NCBI RefSeq assembly: GCF_030695065.1
Contig: NZ_JAUYTR010000005.1
Span: forward strand, 1-64,000
Length of the DNA: 64,000 bases
Source: Sediminibacterium sp.
GTDB lineage: Bacteria; Bacteroidota; Bacteroidia; Chitinophagales; Chitinophagaceae
Direction: 5' to 3'
Position 1 is the first letter of the stretch. Each line of letters opens with the position of its first letter. Under the pieces are notes generated by a model. The model did not search any database. It was not told the origin of the DNA and saw only the letters and a program-made list of their open reading frames with translations. The translations under genes were made by a program, and so were the position numbers. This document shows positions 25,354 through 33,445 of the stretch, one piece after another.

Positions 25354-26646
25354 CTATAAAGGCAAAAGGGTTTTAGCAATTGCATCTCGCAACTTAGGAG
25401 CCAGTTTTGTTTCAGCTGCAAAATTTTTCCAGTTTTTAACGGTATCGCTAATGTGATTCAATATGACTACTGGTTTTTTAATATTCATGTTTTTCGCAAC
25501 CGCTAAAAGATCATCGATAGAAATATTGTTTCTTTTTCCATTTACACTCAAGGCATGCTGACTCACCCAAGTGCTATTGGGTCTATATGCATGACAAATA
25601 TCAAATGCAGGAGCCAACGACCAATCGCCCGATTGATTCATTATGAATGAAAAGTTCTTAGTATGATCATCACAGTTTCTTGCCATCACATTAAAAGCCA
25701 TTCTTTTATACAACTGTTCGGCATCGGGATATGGCAATCTTAAGCTTCGCATTGTTTGAAATAACTGCTCATAGCTAAAACTGTTTACTTCATTAAAATC
25801 AAAATGATTTAAGGCACAAAAACTTTGAACATGAATTTTATCATTGTCCTTTGTTCTATCAAATCTTTTAGTCATAAAATGAGCCCGACCATTTTCTTCT
25901 AAAAGTCTAGATTCCATCATATTGATACCAATCTCTTTCGCCATTAAGTGATAAGCCATTTCTACTCTACCATATCCACTTGACATTCCAATTTCGGAAT
26001 CCACAACACCATCAAACTTGATTAACCAATGTTCAAACCCTTTGGGCGCATCTGCTTGACCCGTTTTTACTTCTTTTGTTTTAGCATTATAAGCAATCAC
26101 CGCTTTTGCCCTTGCACCTCCTGCAGATGTTCCAATTTTCAATATATCGCTCAAAGCTTTGGCATCTTCATTAGCAAGGTTCGCTTGTAATTGTTTTTTG
26201 TTGGAAAGAATTACTTGTGCTATTTCAATTAATTTGGCTAACTCTATTTTGGTTGATTGATTATTTGTCCTTGGCATAACAGGTTCAAATTCTAATGCCC
26301 CCATTCCTCTTTTACCAATAAAACAAAGCAGCTCTACAGGATTCATGCTATCGGCTGCTCTTCCATTATTGATTAGCCAGGTATTGATTAATGCATTTCC
26401 ATATTTATCTGGCAATACATCGGCCAACAATCCTGGCATTCCTTTAAACGTATTACTCCGAATCAATTCAGGGAAAGAATAAATTCGTTTAGCAGCATTG
26501 GCAATAGGCATTTTAATTGGAGAGAGATCCCACTGACTATTTAAGAACGAAGGTTCAAATTCAAAGTAGGCAAGGCTTTTTTCACTATCCCATGCAATAG
26601 CCCCTACCTCTTTATCCCAAATACGTATGATAGCATTTGTAATCAT
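25354..26646 (-). CDS. hipA: HipA-family serine/threonine kinase toxin
   Basis: A 430-residue HipA-type kinase. In E. coli HipA phosphorylates glutamyl-tRNA synthetase and induces dormancy. Visible are the N-terminal subdomain (FKGMPGLLADVLPDKYGNAL), a P-loop-like GTSAGGARAKAVIAY segment, GFEHWLIKFDG, the catalytic loop FNVMARNCDDHTKNFSF, and the metal-binding LAPAFDICHA. Key residues are present, so it is probably active. Its ATG at 26646 shares one base with the hipB stop (TAATG), giving tight coupling. gltX, the known HipA target gene in E. coli, is also in this window but 26 kb away. Confidence 0.92.
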   Translation of the reverse strand: MITNAIIRIWDKEVGAIAWDSEKSLAYFEFEPSFLNSQWDLSPIKMPIANAAKRIYSFPELIRSNTFKGMPGLLADVLPDKYGNALINTWLINNGRAADSMNPVELLCFIGKRGMGALEFEPVMPRTNNQSTKIELAKLIEIAQVILSNKKQLQANLANEDAKALSDILKIGTSAGGARAKAVIAYNAKTKEVKTGQADAPKGFEHWLIKFDGVVDSEIGMSSGYGRVEMAYHLMAKEIGINMMESRLLEENGRAHFMTKRFDRTKDNDKIHVQSFCALNHFDFNEVNSFSYEQLFQTMRSLRLPYPDAEQLYKRMAFNVMARNCDDHTKNFSFIMNQSGDWSLAPAFDICHAYRPNSTWVSQHALSVNGKRNNISIDDLLAVAKNMNIKKPVVILNHISDTVKNWKNFAAETKLAPKLRDAIAKTLLPL

Positions 26647-26999
26647 TACCAATCAGATATAGGTTTTCTTAAATTAGTTTTATTGATCGTTCTTGCCCTT
26701 TGCCTTTTTTCTTGCTGCTGTTTGGCTAAAAGCAATGGACTAATTACAGGCATATGTTGGAAAGATTCAAACAGATTCAGTTGATCTAAAGCCCTAAGAA
26801 CCTGAATAAAACTCATCATTGTTGCCCCGGCACCACTTTCTAATTGCACAATTGTGGAGCGATTAACCCCAGCCATATTGGCCAATTCTTGCTGTGTTTT
26901 ATTTTGATCTAACCGAGTTGCTTTAATAAACTCACCCAATTGCGTTAAAATAGCCTTATCGGGCATTTCAACCCATTTTATGTTGTTTTTTTCCATCAT
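26646..26999 (-). CDS. hipB: HipB-like XRE antitoxin
   Basis: A 117-residue XRE-family HTH protein. ILTQLGEFIKATRLDQNKTQ followed by QELANMAGVNRSTIVQLESG is a clear helix-turn-helix. A basic C-terminal tail (QQEKRQRARTINKTNLRKP) follows and may interact with the kinase. It is the first gene of hipBA and would both neutralise HipA and repress the operon through the palindrome immediately upstream. Confidence 0.88.
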   Translation of the reverse strand: MMEKNNIKWVEMPDKAILTQLGEFIKATRLDQNKTQQELANMAGVNRSTIVQLESGAGATMMSFIQVLRALDQLNLFESFQHMPVISPLLLAKQQQEKRQRARTINKTNLRKPISDW

Positions 27000-27009
27000 T
27001 AAACTGTTT

Positions 27010-27022
27010 AATAAGGCTTATT
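27010..27022. promoter_or_regulatory. Palindrome upstream of hipB (candidate HipB operator)
   Basis: AATAAG at 27010-27015 and CTTATT at 27017-27022 form a perfect 6-1-6 palindrome 11 bases before the hipB ATG. Its position and symmetry fit an XRE-dimer site; no other element was recognised in the 62-base gap. Confidence 0.5.
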
Positions 27023-27061
27023 GTTGGCTTTTATCAACACAATTTAAGATAATAATCTGAT

Positions 27062-27859
27062 TTATCCATCAAAACCTAGTTTCAACACCTTAATTAAATG
27101 GTTTACGCTGTTTATAAGGATGATTAAATCTTGGTAATCCACAGTAAAATCTGCCTTATAACGGCTATCAATATATGCCCGCTGCATCAACTTAAATCGC
27201 TTTTTTTCTATTTCAGTTTTTAGTGGAAAGAGTTCCCCTACCGAATACGAAACCCAACTTGCATAACGCAATAGTCTTTCAATATTGTGAGAGCAACAAT
27301 AATAGCCCATTCCTGTTTTGACCAATGTACTTAAAGCTTGTTCAGTTGCTTGATGCAACATAAACATAGATAGTTTGTACTGCTTTCTAATGATATATAG
27401 TTCGGCTCCTGCATAAAACTCAAGCGCTTTATTTAACCCGTCTTTGCAAATACTTTCCTGTAGTTTTTCTTCAATAGGAAAATTGGTCTGTTGTAAAGCG
27501 CAAAGCGAAATAGATTCTTTCTGATAAATTGGTGCTGCGGATTGCACCACTTTTTGCGCAAATGCATGCCCCATTGAAAGCCAATGATTAAAAGTTGCTG
27601 TTTCCAAAACTATGGTTGTTGTAGTTGCCAAATCATTGCATTGTTGTTCAATTCTTTCCTGCCATTGAAGTAAAGTGTAATTACCCAACGATGGTATAAG
27701 CACTAAAATAAACTGTTGATCTACTTCGGTTTTTTCATGGGTATGGCTCGAAAAAATATGCTGACTACTTATGCTTTTTAACCGAGTACCCAATATATAA
27801 ATTGCATCGGGCGCTATTACCCCGCTAATTAAATTAATCAAATTAGTTGGCTGGTTCAT
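27062..27859 (-). CDS. HEPN-domain protein with degenerate nucleotidyltransferase-like N-domain
   Basis: A 265-residue protein. Residues ~15-115 have the strand pattern of a minimal nucleotidyltransferase (DAIYILGTRLKS, then EVDQQFILVLIP), but the GSxxxG and DxD catalytic motifs are eroded. Residues ~135-260 are a HEPN helical bundle: LEFYAGAELYIIRKQYKLSM, FMLHQATEQALSTLVKTG, HNIERLLRYAS and RAYIDSRYKADFTV. HEPN proteins are often RNases paired with nucleotidyltransferase antitoxins; here both folds seem fused. Overlaps the upstream partner gene by four bases and lies 62 bases before hipB on the same strand. Domain call is from motif reading. Confidence 0.65.
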   Translation of the reverse strand: MNQPTNLINLISGVIAPDAIYILGTRLKSISSQHIFSSHTHEKTEVDQQFILVLIPSLGNYTLLQWQERIEQQCNDLATTTTIVLETATFNHWLSMGHAFAQKVVQSAAPIYQKESISLCALQQTNFPIEEKLQESICKDGLNKALEFYAGAELYIIRKQYKLSMFMLHQATEQALSTLVKTGMGYYCCSHNIERLLRYASWVSYSVGELFPLKTEIEKKRFKLMQRAYIDSRYKADFTVDYQDLIILINSVNHLIKVLKLGFDG

Positions 27860-28272
27860 GATTTTAGTAAATAAGAAGTTGCTAATAATTGTTTCAAATA
27901 ATCAAAAAAATGCATCAACTCAAGTTGAACACCTGCTTCAGATAAACTATTATTCGATAGCGCAAAACTTAAGATATAATGTAGGTATTCATCCCACTGT
28001 TTAACCGTGTATTTGTTAATGCATTTTCTGCATTTCGCATACTGATTTTTGTCGTTTTTTTGGTTTACTTTTTCACTAAATGCATGTATCAAATTAGCTA
28101 GTTGTTCAAAAAAATAGATTAAGTCGTATGGTGCCGATTTTTTCCAAACAGGCATTGATTCTGCAGCTTTAAAACTAGACAACAAATAGTCTTCTGCGGT
28201 AGCCAAGGAAAAGGCATCAAAAAACTGGTTTACTACATCGTGGGGACTAGCCTTTTTTTTATACGGATGCAT
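27856..28272 (-). CDS. Small helical protein, partner of the HEPN gene
   Basis: A 138-residue, mostly alpha-helical protein with no recognised family. It has the segments DVVNQFFDAFSLATAEDYLL and LIYFFEQLANLIHAFSEKV and a single CRKC motif at about residues 82-85. Its TGA stop overlaps the ATG of the HEPN gene by four bases, so the two are coupled and probably act together. Divergent from the XRE regulator 132 bases away. It could be an antitoxin or a structural subunit; this is not decidable from sequence. Confidence 0.65.
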   Translation of the reverse strand: MHPYKKKASPHDVVNQFFDAFSLATAEDYLLSSFKAAESMPVWKKSAPYDLIYFFEQLANLIHAFSEKVNQKNDKNQYAKCRKCINKYTVKQWDEYLHYILSFALSNNSLSEAGVQLELMHFFDYLKQLLATSYLLKS

Positions 28273-28381
28273 AAATAAACAATTTAACAGTGCCCAAATT
28301 GCAGTCTTGCTATTTACTATCCTAGTTTAAAATCAGGTATTTTACCTTAAAAGGCAGGTATTTTAGCTGTAATAGTTTTAT

Positions 28382-28389
28382 TATATTTG
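28382..28389 (+). promoter_or_regulatory. -7 box upstream of the XRE regulator gene
   Basis: TATATTTG, a perfect TAnnTTTG box, 15 bases before the ATG at 28405. Two AGGTATTTTA-like copies lie just upstream (ATCAGGTATTTTACC and GGCAGGTATTTTAGC around 28333-28366) and may be an operator. Confidence 0.5.
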
Positions 28390-28404
28390 TTAAAAGGCTA
28401 AACC

Positions 28405-28800
28405 ATGGAAAAAACCATACATCAGGGTCGGAATGTGAAACGATACAGAGAAATGCTTGGCATTAAACAAGAAACACTGGCTGCTGAAATGGGAGAAGAT
28501 TGGAATCAACGAAAAATTTCTTTAATTGAACAGAAAGAAATTATAGAAGACAATATTTTGATGAAAGTATCCAATGTGTTAAAAATTCCTGTTGAAGTCA
28601 TTAAGAATTTTGATGAAGACACTGCAATCAATATTTTATCTAATTCTTTTACAAGTAATGACCAATCTACGTTGAACGTAATTAATCACAATTGCACGTT
28701 CAACCCTATTGATAAAATAGTAGAACTGTACGAGGCCTTGGTACAAAGCGAAAGAGAAAAAGTGGCTTTACTACAAAATTTATTGGATAAAAATAAATAA
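28405..28800 (+). CDS. XRE-family transcriptional regulator
   Basis: A 131-residue protein. Residues 5-70 form a helix-turn-helix of the type common in Bacteroidota: HQGRNVKRYREMLGIKQETL, AAEMGEDWNQRKISLIEQKE, then ILMKVSNVLKIPVEVIKNF. The C-terminal part has an Asn-rich linker and a coiled helix (PIDKIVELYEALVQSEREKV) likely for dimerisation. It is divergent from the HEPN pair and could control it. Converges on the GH2 gene two bases beyond its stop. Confidence 0.85.
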   Translation: MEKTIHQGRNVKRYREMLGIKQETLAAEMGEDWNQRKISLIEQKEIIEDNILMKVSNVLKIPVEVIKNFDEDTAINILSNSFTSNDQSTLNVINHNCTFNPIDKIVELYEALVQSEREKVALLQNLLDKNK

Positions 28801-28802
28801 AC

Positions 28803-30902
28803 CTATTCTACAAATCCTTTCTGCGTAGCAATATATCCTTGAGGGCGCACAATCGTGATATAGTATTCCCCTTTTAAAGCGTCTACTTTTAGTCCATACC
28901 TTTGACCCGGTTTTAAAGTAGGTATTGTATAAGCTTTGGTGTTGAGGTAATTATTGGTTGCTGAAGAAATGTATAATTTATATCCTGTTACGGTATGTTG
29001 CGGAAGCCCCATGCTTCCATAGAGCGTAATATTGAGTTTCCCTTTTTCTGCACTTGCCACATGTTGTATTTCTATTGGGGTAGATTGTTCCCTCAACACT
29101 TTCATAGACGGCTTTGAATTGCCATACATATCGTATACGCCATGAATTCTTCTGCGCATTTTTCCTATATCATTCGTGCCTGGGTAATGCGTTCTGTAAT
29201 CGGTTAAATCAAAATAAATAGCCCCTTCTACATAAGGCTTGCTTTCGTAAATGGCCATATGATAAATCAAGTCTTCAATCCTTCTTTCATCGCCCCCTTT
29301 AAAATTGGGTTCACATAATCCAAACTCTGAAATAAAAAATGGTTTAGTAGGATAACTTTGATGTACACTATCCAAATACAAATGAATTTTTCCGGTTGGT
29401 ATGCTCCACCAACTTCCTCCGTACTCATTCATCATTAAATAATCGCCTTCTGCTGCTGCATCTGGAACAAAGTTGGGATTATTGTAATAGCTTGTAGTTA
29501 AGGTATTACTTACATAAGCAGCGTTTCTACTAGGATCTAATAATCTGGAGCGTTTCATTAATGCACTAATCATTGGCTTCATGTCTGCATCTCTTGCTCT
29601 TAACTCATTGCCTGCACCCCAAGAAAAAATACTGGGATGATTGTACAAGTTATTGATCATTTGCTCAAGCTGTGCTTGGGCAATCTGCTGTATAGCTTCA
29701 GTAGCGGGGGTTTCTGGGCCCCATAAAGGAACTTCTTGCTGTACCAATATGCCATTGCGATCACAGAAATCATAAAACAAATCGTCTTGCTGAAAATGTT
29801 GTCTGGTGAAAATGGCGTTCACGTCTTTCATCAATTTGCAATTGGCCAGTATTACTGAATCGGTTTCTGCAAAACCATAATTTGGATTGGATCCTGCCGT
29901 CCACTCTACCCCCATTAATTTAATTCGCTCTCCATTTAAATGCGTTTGTCCGTTAATGAATTCAAGGGTTCTAAATCCAATATTAGTTCCTAATGCATCT
30001 ATAATTTCAGCGCCATTCGCAACAAGCACTCCTACATGGTACAGATTCGGAAAATCGAAATGCCAGGGTTTTACCTTCGTGATTTGAACTGTTGCGAATG
30101 CATTTTCTCCTTCCCATTCTGGCGTTACCAAATCCCCTGTCATATGCTTTCGCGCGAGTTCATGCACCGTTAAATTTGGTTGATGATTCATGCGCTTATA
30201 CTGATCTAATTCAGGAGCAATTTGAATATTCAATGTTAATTTTCCTTTTAGCCCTGCGTACTTTTTTTCGAAAATCGCTTTATTAAATGGTAACCGAATT
30301 TTTACAGTAGCCGATGAATCTTTATGCAGCGTGGGTGTTACAAAAATTTGTTGCGGTGCAATGGGATGGGTCACTATTAAATTTACTTTGCGAATAATGC
30401 CGCCATCATTGGGCCAATCAAAAGAACTTCCAAACGGAACTTTGTTTTTTCCGTAATCATTATTTACTGCTACAGTTAAACGATTGCTTGTTCCCGCTTT
30501 AATTTGTTTACTAATATCTACTTTAAATTTATTGAATCCATCTCCAATATGTTCGGCTACTTTAATGCCATTCAAATAAATATGCGCCGTATGATTAATG
30601 GCACCAAACTCAATCACCACTTGCTTACTCTTATAATTAGTGGGTATTTGTAATTCCTTCTGGTACCAAGCCCACCCATAATGGGTTTGATTACTGTCTT
30701 CAATATTCCAAGTATGTGGAATCGCTACCGTTCTTGCTTTAGTTAGTGGTTGCATATACCACTCGCTTTTAAATCCGTCCGAATTTTTATCTATTACAAA
30801 TTGCCAGTTGCTGTTCATGGCAATGGTGTCGCGCTGTGCAAACAACAACGATTGACTACTGCATATAAAAACAAGAAAATAAATTAACTTAATACGAATC
30901 AT
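28803..30902 (-). CDS. Glycoside hydrolase family 2 (beta-galactosidase/glucuronidase type)
   Basis: A 699-residue exported glycosidase. Signal peptide MIRIKLIYFLVFICSSQSLL...FAQ; N-terminal sugar-binding domain (AIPHTWNIEDSNQTHYGWAW), immunoglobulin-like middle domain, then the TIM barrel with the acid/base Glu in FSWGAGNELRARD and the nucleophile Glu in FFISEFGLCEP. The C-terminal ~90 residues form a fibronectin-like tail. In a sialoglycan locus it would remove galactose once sialic acid is gone, but GH2 also covers glucuronidase and mannosidase. ATG at 30902 preferred over a TTG six codons upstream. Last gene of the cluster. Confidence 0.88.
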   Translation of the reverse strand: MIRIKLIYFLVFICSSQSLLFAQRDTIAMNSNWQFVIDKNSDGFKSEWYMQPLTKARTVAIPHTWNIEDSNQTHYGWAWYQKELQIPTNYKSKQVVIEFGAINHTAHIYLNGIKVAEHIGDGFNKFKVDISKQIKAGTSNRLTVAVNNDYGKNKVPFGSSFDWPNDGGIIRKVNLIVTHPIAPQQIFVTPTLHKDSSATVKIRLPFNKAIFEKKYAGLKGKLTLNIQIAPELDQYKRMNHQPNLTVHELARKHMTGDLVTPEWEGENAFATVQITKVKPWHFDFPNLYHVGVLVANGAEIIDALGTNIGFRTLEFINGQTHLNGERIKLMGVEWTAGSNPNYGFAETDSVILANCKLMKDVNAIFTRQHFQQDDLFYDFCDRNGILVQQEVPLWGPETPATEAIQQIAQAQLEQMINNLYNHPSIFSWGAGNELRARDADMKPMISALMKRSRLLDPSRNAAYVSNTLTTSYYNNPNFVPDAAAEGDYLMMNEYGGSWWSIPTGKIHLYLDSVHQSYPTKPFFISEFGLCEPNFKGGDERRIEDLIYHMAIYESKPYVEGAIYFDLTDYRTHYPGTNDIGKMRRRIHGVYDMYGNSKPSMKVLREQSTPIEIQHVASAEKGKLNITLYGSMGLPQHTVTGYKLYISSATNNYLNTKAYTIPTLKPGQRYGLKVDALKGEYYITIVRPQGYIATQKGFVE

Positions 30903-30948
30903 TTTGAAAATTTTTAACAATCAATCATAATAAGACTCCGCCAGTGCT

Positions 30949-33438
30949 TTAACGAACTACTGGCACAAATGAGAACATGTACTTAGCAGGATTCTGCCAA
31001 TCTTTTCCGCTGAGTTTTCCAATGGGAATTTTTATCTGCACCTTGTTCCATCCTTTTTGTAAATTGATTAAAGTGGGTGCACGGTATTCGTATCCCTCGT
31101 CTATCAATGGAATTTCTGCATTCCCTTTTTGCCCTGCTCTTTTCCATACTGGTGGTAGAACCATTGTGCCGTTTACTTGAACGGTTGCGTTCTGTTCATT
31201 CCAAGCAAAAGCTGGAGGGGAATCTGTTGCAGGCGAACGCGATAAATTATTGAACCCTATCCAGAATGGCCTTGTTTCATTTTCGTTACTCCAAATTTGG
31301 GTAGTAGCATACCAAACAGTATTGGGCTTGAGTGAATCAATTGCCCCCTTTATTAAAGGCGCCCACCAATGACGCAGAACCACTGTTCCGCCCTTTACGG
31401 TTTTGTAAAAATATTTTGATGAGTTTTGCTCGGGCCACAGGTCTTCTTTAGCGTTAGGATTGTTTGTGAAAGGCCCGTAGAGCTTCCATTCCAATGCAGC
31501 TTGCGCTTGATAAGGAAAGGACAGCTCTTTAAAATATTGTTCTTGGTGATTCAATAATCGCTGTTCAAATTCAACAAATGCTTTTTCATTCCCATCACTT
31601 ATATTGGCAACCCAACCTGCTTTACCCCCGCCGTTCCAACTTCTTTCTGCAAATGCCAACATGGCTGGATACACAGGATTCATATTTAATACATTGTCTT
31701 GTGTGGCCACTGCTCTATCGTGCCATGTACAAATAATTGCACCGAGTGCATTATGGTCTCCCCTGTCTCTATTGGCCAACTGCCTGTTAAAAATAGTAGT
31801 TACCGATTCCAACGGATCCATATGATTCAAATACAAATGCCGTGAATCGATGTATTGCACTTGCTTGTCGTTGGTAATTTTTCCTAAATCGTCCATCCAT
31901 AGTTGTCGGATGGTACTGTCTAAAAAATTTCCGCCGGGTTGCCAGCCAATTACTTTCTTTCCAAAGCTTTGGATATAACGAGTTACTTCAGGTATAAAAT
32001 TGGGATTGGTAATTTTTACTTCGTCGGCCCCAATATGGATATAGGGAACATCATAAGTAGTGCAAAATTCCTTGAGTATATTTTTGATGTACACCATTCC
32101 TGAATCGGATTGCATATCTACTTTCATAGCTCGCCTAAATGCTGCACTATGACCAGGCATATCAATTTCTGGAACAAATAAAATATTGCGCGCTTTACAA
32201 TAAGCAATTAACTCTTTTATTTCTGCTTCGGTATAATACATTCCCTTATTGCGCAACATATTTTCGGGTGCTGTTAATTGCGGATATTGTTTAATAGCTA
32301 TTCGCCAAGCAATATCTTCTGTTGCATGAAAATGAAATACATTCAATTTGTATTTGGCCATGATATCTATTTGCTGTTTCAGCAAATTCATAGACATATA
32401 ATTTCTTCCCACATCAATCATATAACCCCTCCAAGCAAATGCGGGTTCATCTTTAATTTCGCAGGCAACAATGGTTTGTCCATTGCGTGCCAATTGTTGC
32501 AAGGTTTGTAGGGCATTGAATAAGCCATGCTGCGTAGCAGCTTTAATAGTGATTTGATTGGGGCGAACAATTAATTCATACCACTCTTTATGCTGAGCTG
32601 AACTGATTAGCTCAATCTTCACTTGCGCTGCCAAAGATTTAGATGGGTCAATGGTATAATACTCCTTATTCCATTTCACTTGCTTGGGCATTGGAATTAA
32701 TGCGGGCTGATGGGTTAATCCAAATACTTTCGGATAAATCAAGTGTCTCCAATGCATATAACCCGCTCCTACTAAGTGCAATCCATCATTGGTATATTTT
32801 GCATCTAAGTTTCCCTGTGCATCTACAAACTCGCTGTGCAAATTAATAAACTCGTAATGGTGTTTGGTGGATGCAGCTTTTAGTAGTGCATTGGTTTGAT
32901 TTATTTGTTCTCGCTTACTGGTTTGCCCAGCAAATTTTCCGAAGCTTGGATTCACTGGTAAAATACTTTGAATATACACTTGCGTGTTAGGACTTTCTTG
33001 TTGCAGATAATCGTTCATCAGCAATATATTTTTCGCAACCGAATCAGGTGATAGCCCCCTACCCAAATCGTTAATGCCAATCATTAAAAAAACTTTAGCT
33101 GGCTTGCGGTTACTTATTTCTGCTAATCGGTGTAAAATTCCCTCAGTAATATCGCCACTGATTCCTCTGTTCTTGATACGAATATCATTAAACAGCTCAT
33201 ACCATTCACTCCCATCATTAATGCTATTCCCTAAAAAAATAATATCGCGCTTAGAAGAGGACAAGGAAGCCGCATCATTTGGCAATGCTTTAAACAAACT
33301 ATACCGCTGGTGATAATAAGTATTAAATATTGAATCGGGATATGTTGGCAATACAATTTGAGAAATACCCATTAATGATAAGCCCAATAGCGCTGTACAT
33401 AAAAACAAGCATACTTTGTATAAAAAATTATTTTGCAT
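30949..33438 (-). CDS. SGNH-hydrolase / GH20 fusion protein
   Basis: An 829-residue exported two-enzyme protein. After the signal peptide, residues ~55-240 are an SGNH esterase: block I IIFLGNSINDGSEW (nucleophile Ser), block II NRGISGDITEG, block III FLMIGINDLGRG, block V YTNDGLHLVGAGY (Asp-His). Residues ~250-650 are a GH20 unit: a GH20b-like domain, AWRGYMIDVGRNYMS, KLNVFHFHATEDIAWRI and the catalytic pair in YIHIGADEVKI. The C-terminal ~150 residues are a beta domain. It would remove O-acetyl groups and terminal hexosamine from one substrate. ATG at 33438, seven bases after the upstream GH20 stop; an in-frame GTG inside that gene is rejected. Confidence 0.88.
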   Translation of the reverse strand: MQNNFLYKVCLFLCTALLGLSLMGISQIVLPTYPDSIFNTYYHQRYSLFKALPNDAASLSSSKRDIIFLGNSINDGSEWYELFNDIRIKNRGISGDITEGILHRLAEISNRKPAKVFLMIGINDLGRGLSPDSVAKNILLMNDYLQQESPNTQVYIQSILPVNPSFGKFAGQTSKREQINQTNALLKAASTKHHYEFINLHSEFVDAQGNLDAKYTNDGLHLVGAGYMHWRHLIYPKVFGLTHQPALIPMPKQVKWNKEYYTIDPSKSLAAQVKIELISSAQHKEWYELIVRPNQITIKAATQHGLFNALQTLQQLARNGQTIVACEIKDEPAFAWRGYMIDVGRNYMSMNLLKQQIDIMAKYKLNVFHFHATEDIAWRIAIKQYPQLTAPENMLRNKGMYYTEAEIKELIAYCKARNILFVPEIDMPGHSAAFRRAMKVDMQSDSGMVYIKNILKEFCTTYDVPYIHIGADEVKITNPNFIPEVTRYIQSFGKKVIGWQPGGNFLDSTIRQLWMDDLGKITNDKQVQYIDSRHLYLNHMDPLESVTTIFNRQLANRDRGDHNALGAIICTWHDRAVATQDNVLNMNPVYPAMLAFAERSWNGGGKAGWVANISDGNEKAFVEFEQRLLNHQEQYFKELSFPYQAQAALEWKLYGPFTNNPNAKEDLWPEQNSSKYFYKTVKGGTVVLRHWWAPLIKGAIDSLKPNTVWYATTQIWSNENETRPFWIGFNNLSRSPATDSPPAFAWNEQNATVQVNGTMVLPPVWKRAGQKGNAEIPLIDEGYEYRAPTLINLQKGWNKVQIKIPIGKLSGKDWQNPAKYMFSFVPVVR

Positions 33439-33445
33439 AGTTCTT

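Noticed and set aside
27062-28272. Abi-type or restriction system
   Set aside because: Neither protein shows nuclease, methylase or ATPase motifs; only a HEPN/nucleotidyltransferase-like reading is supportable.
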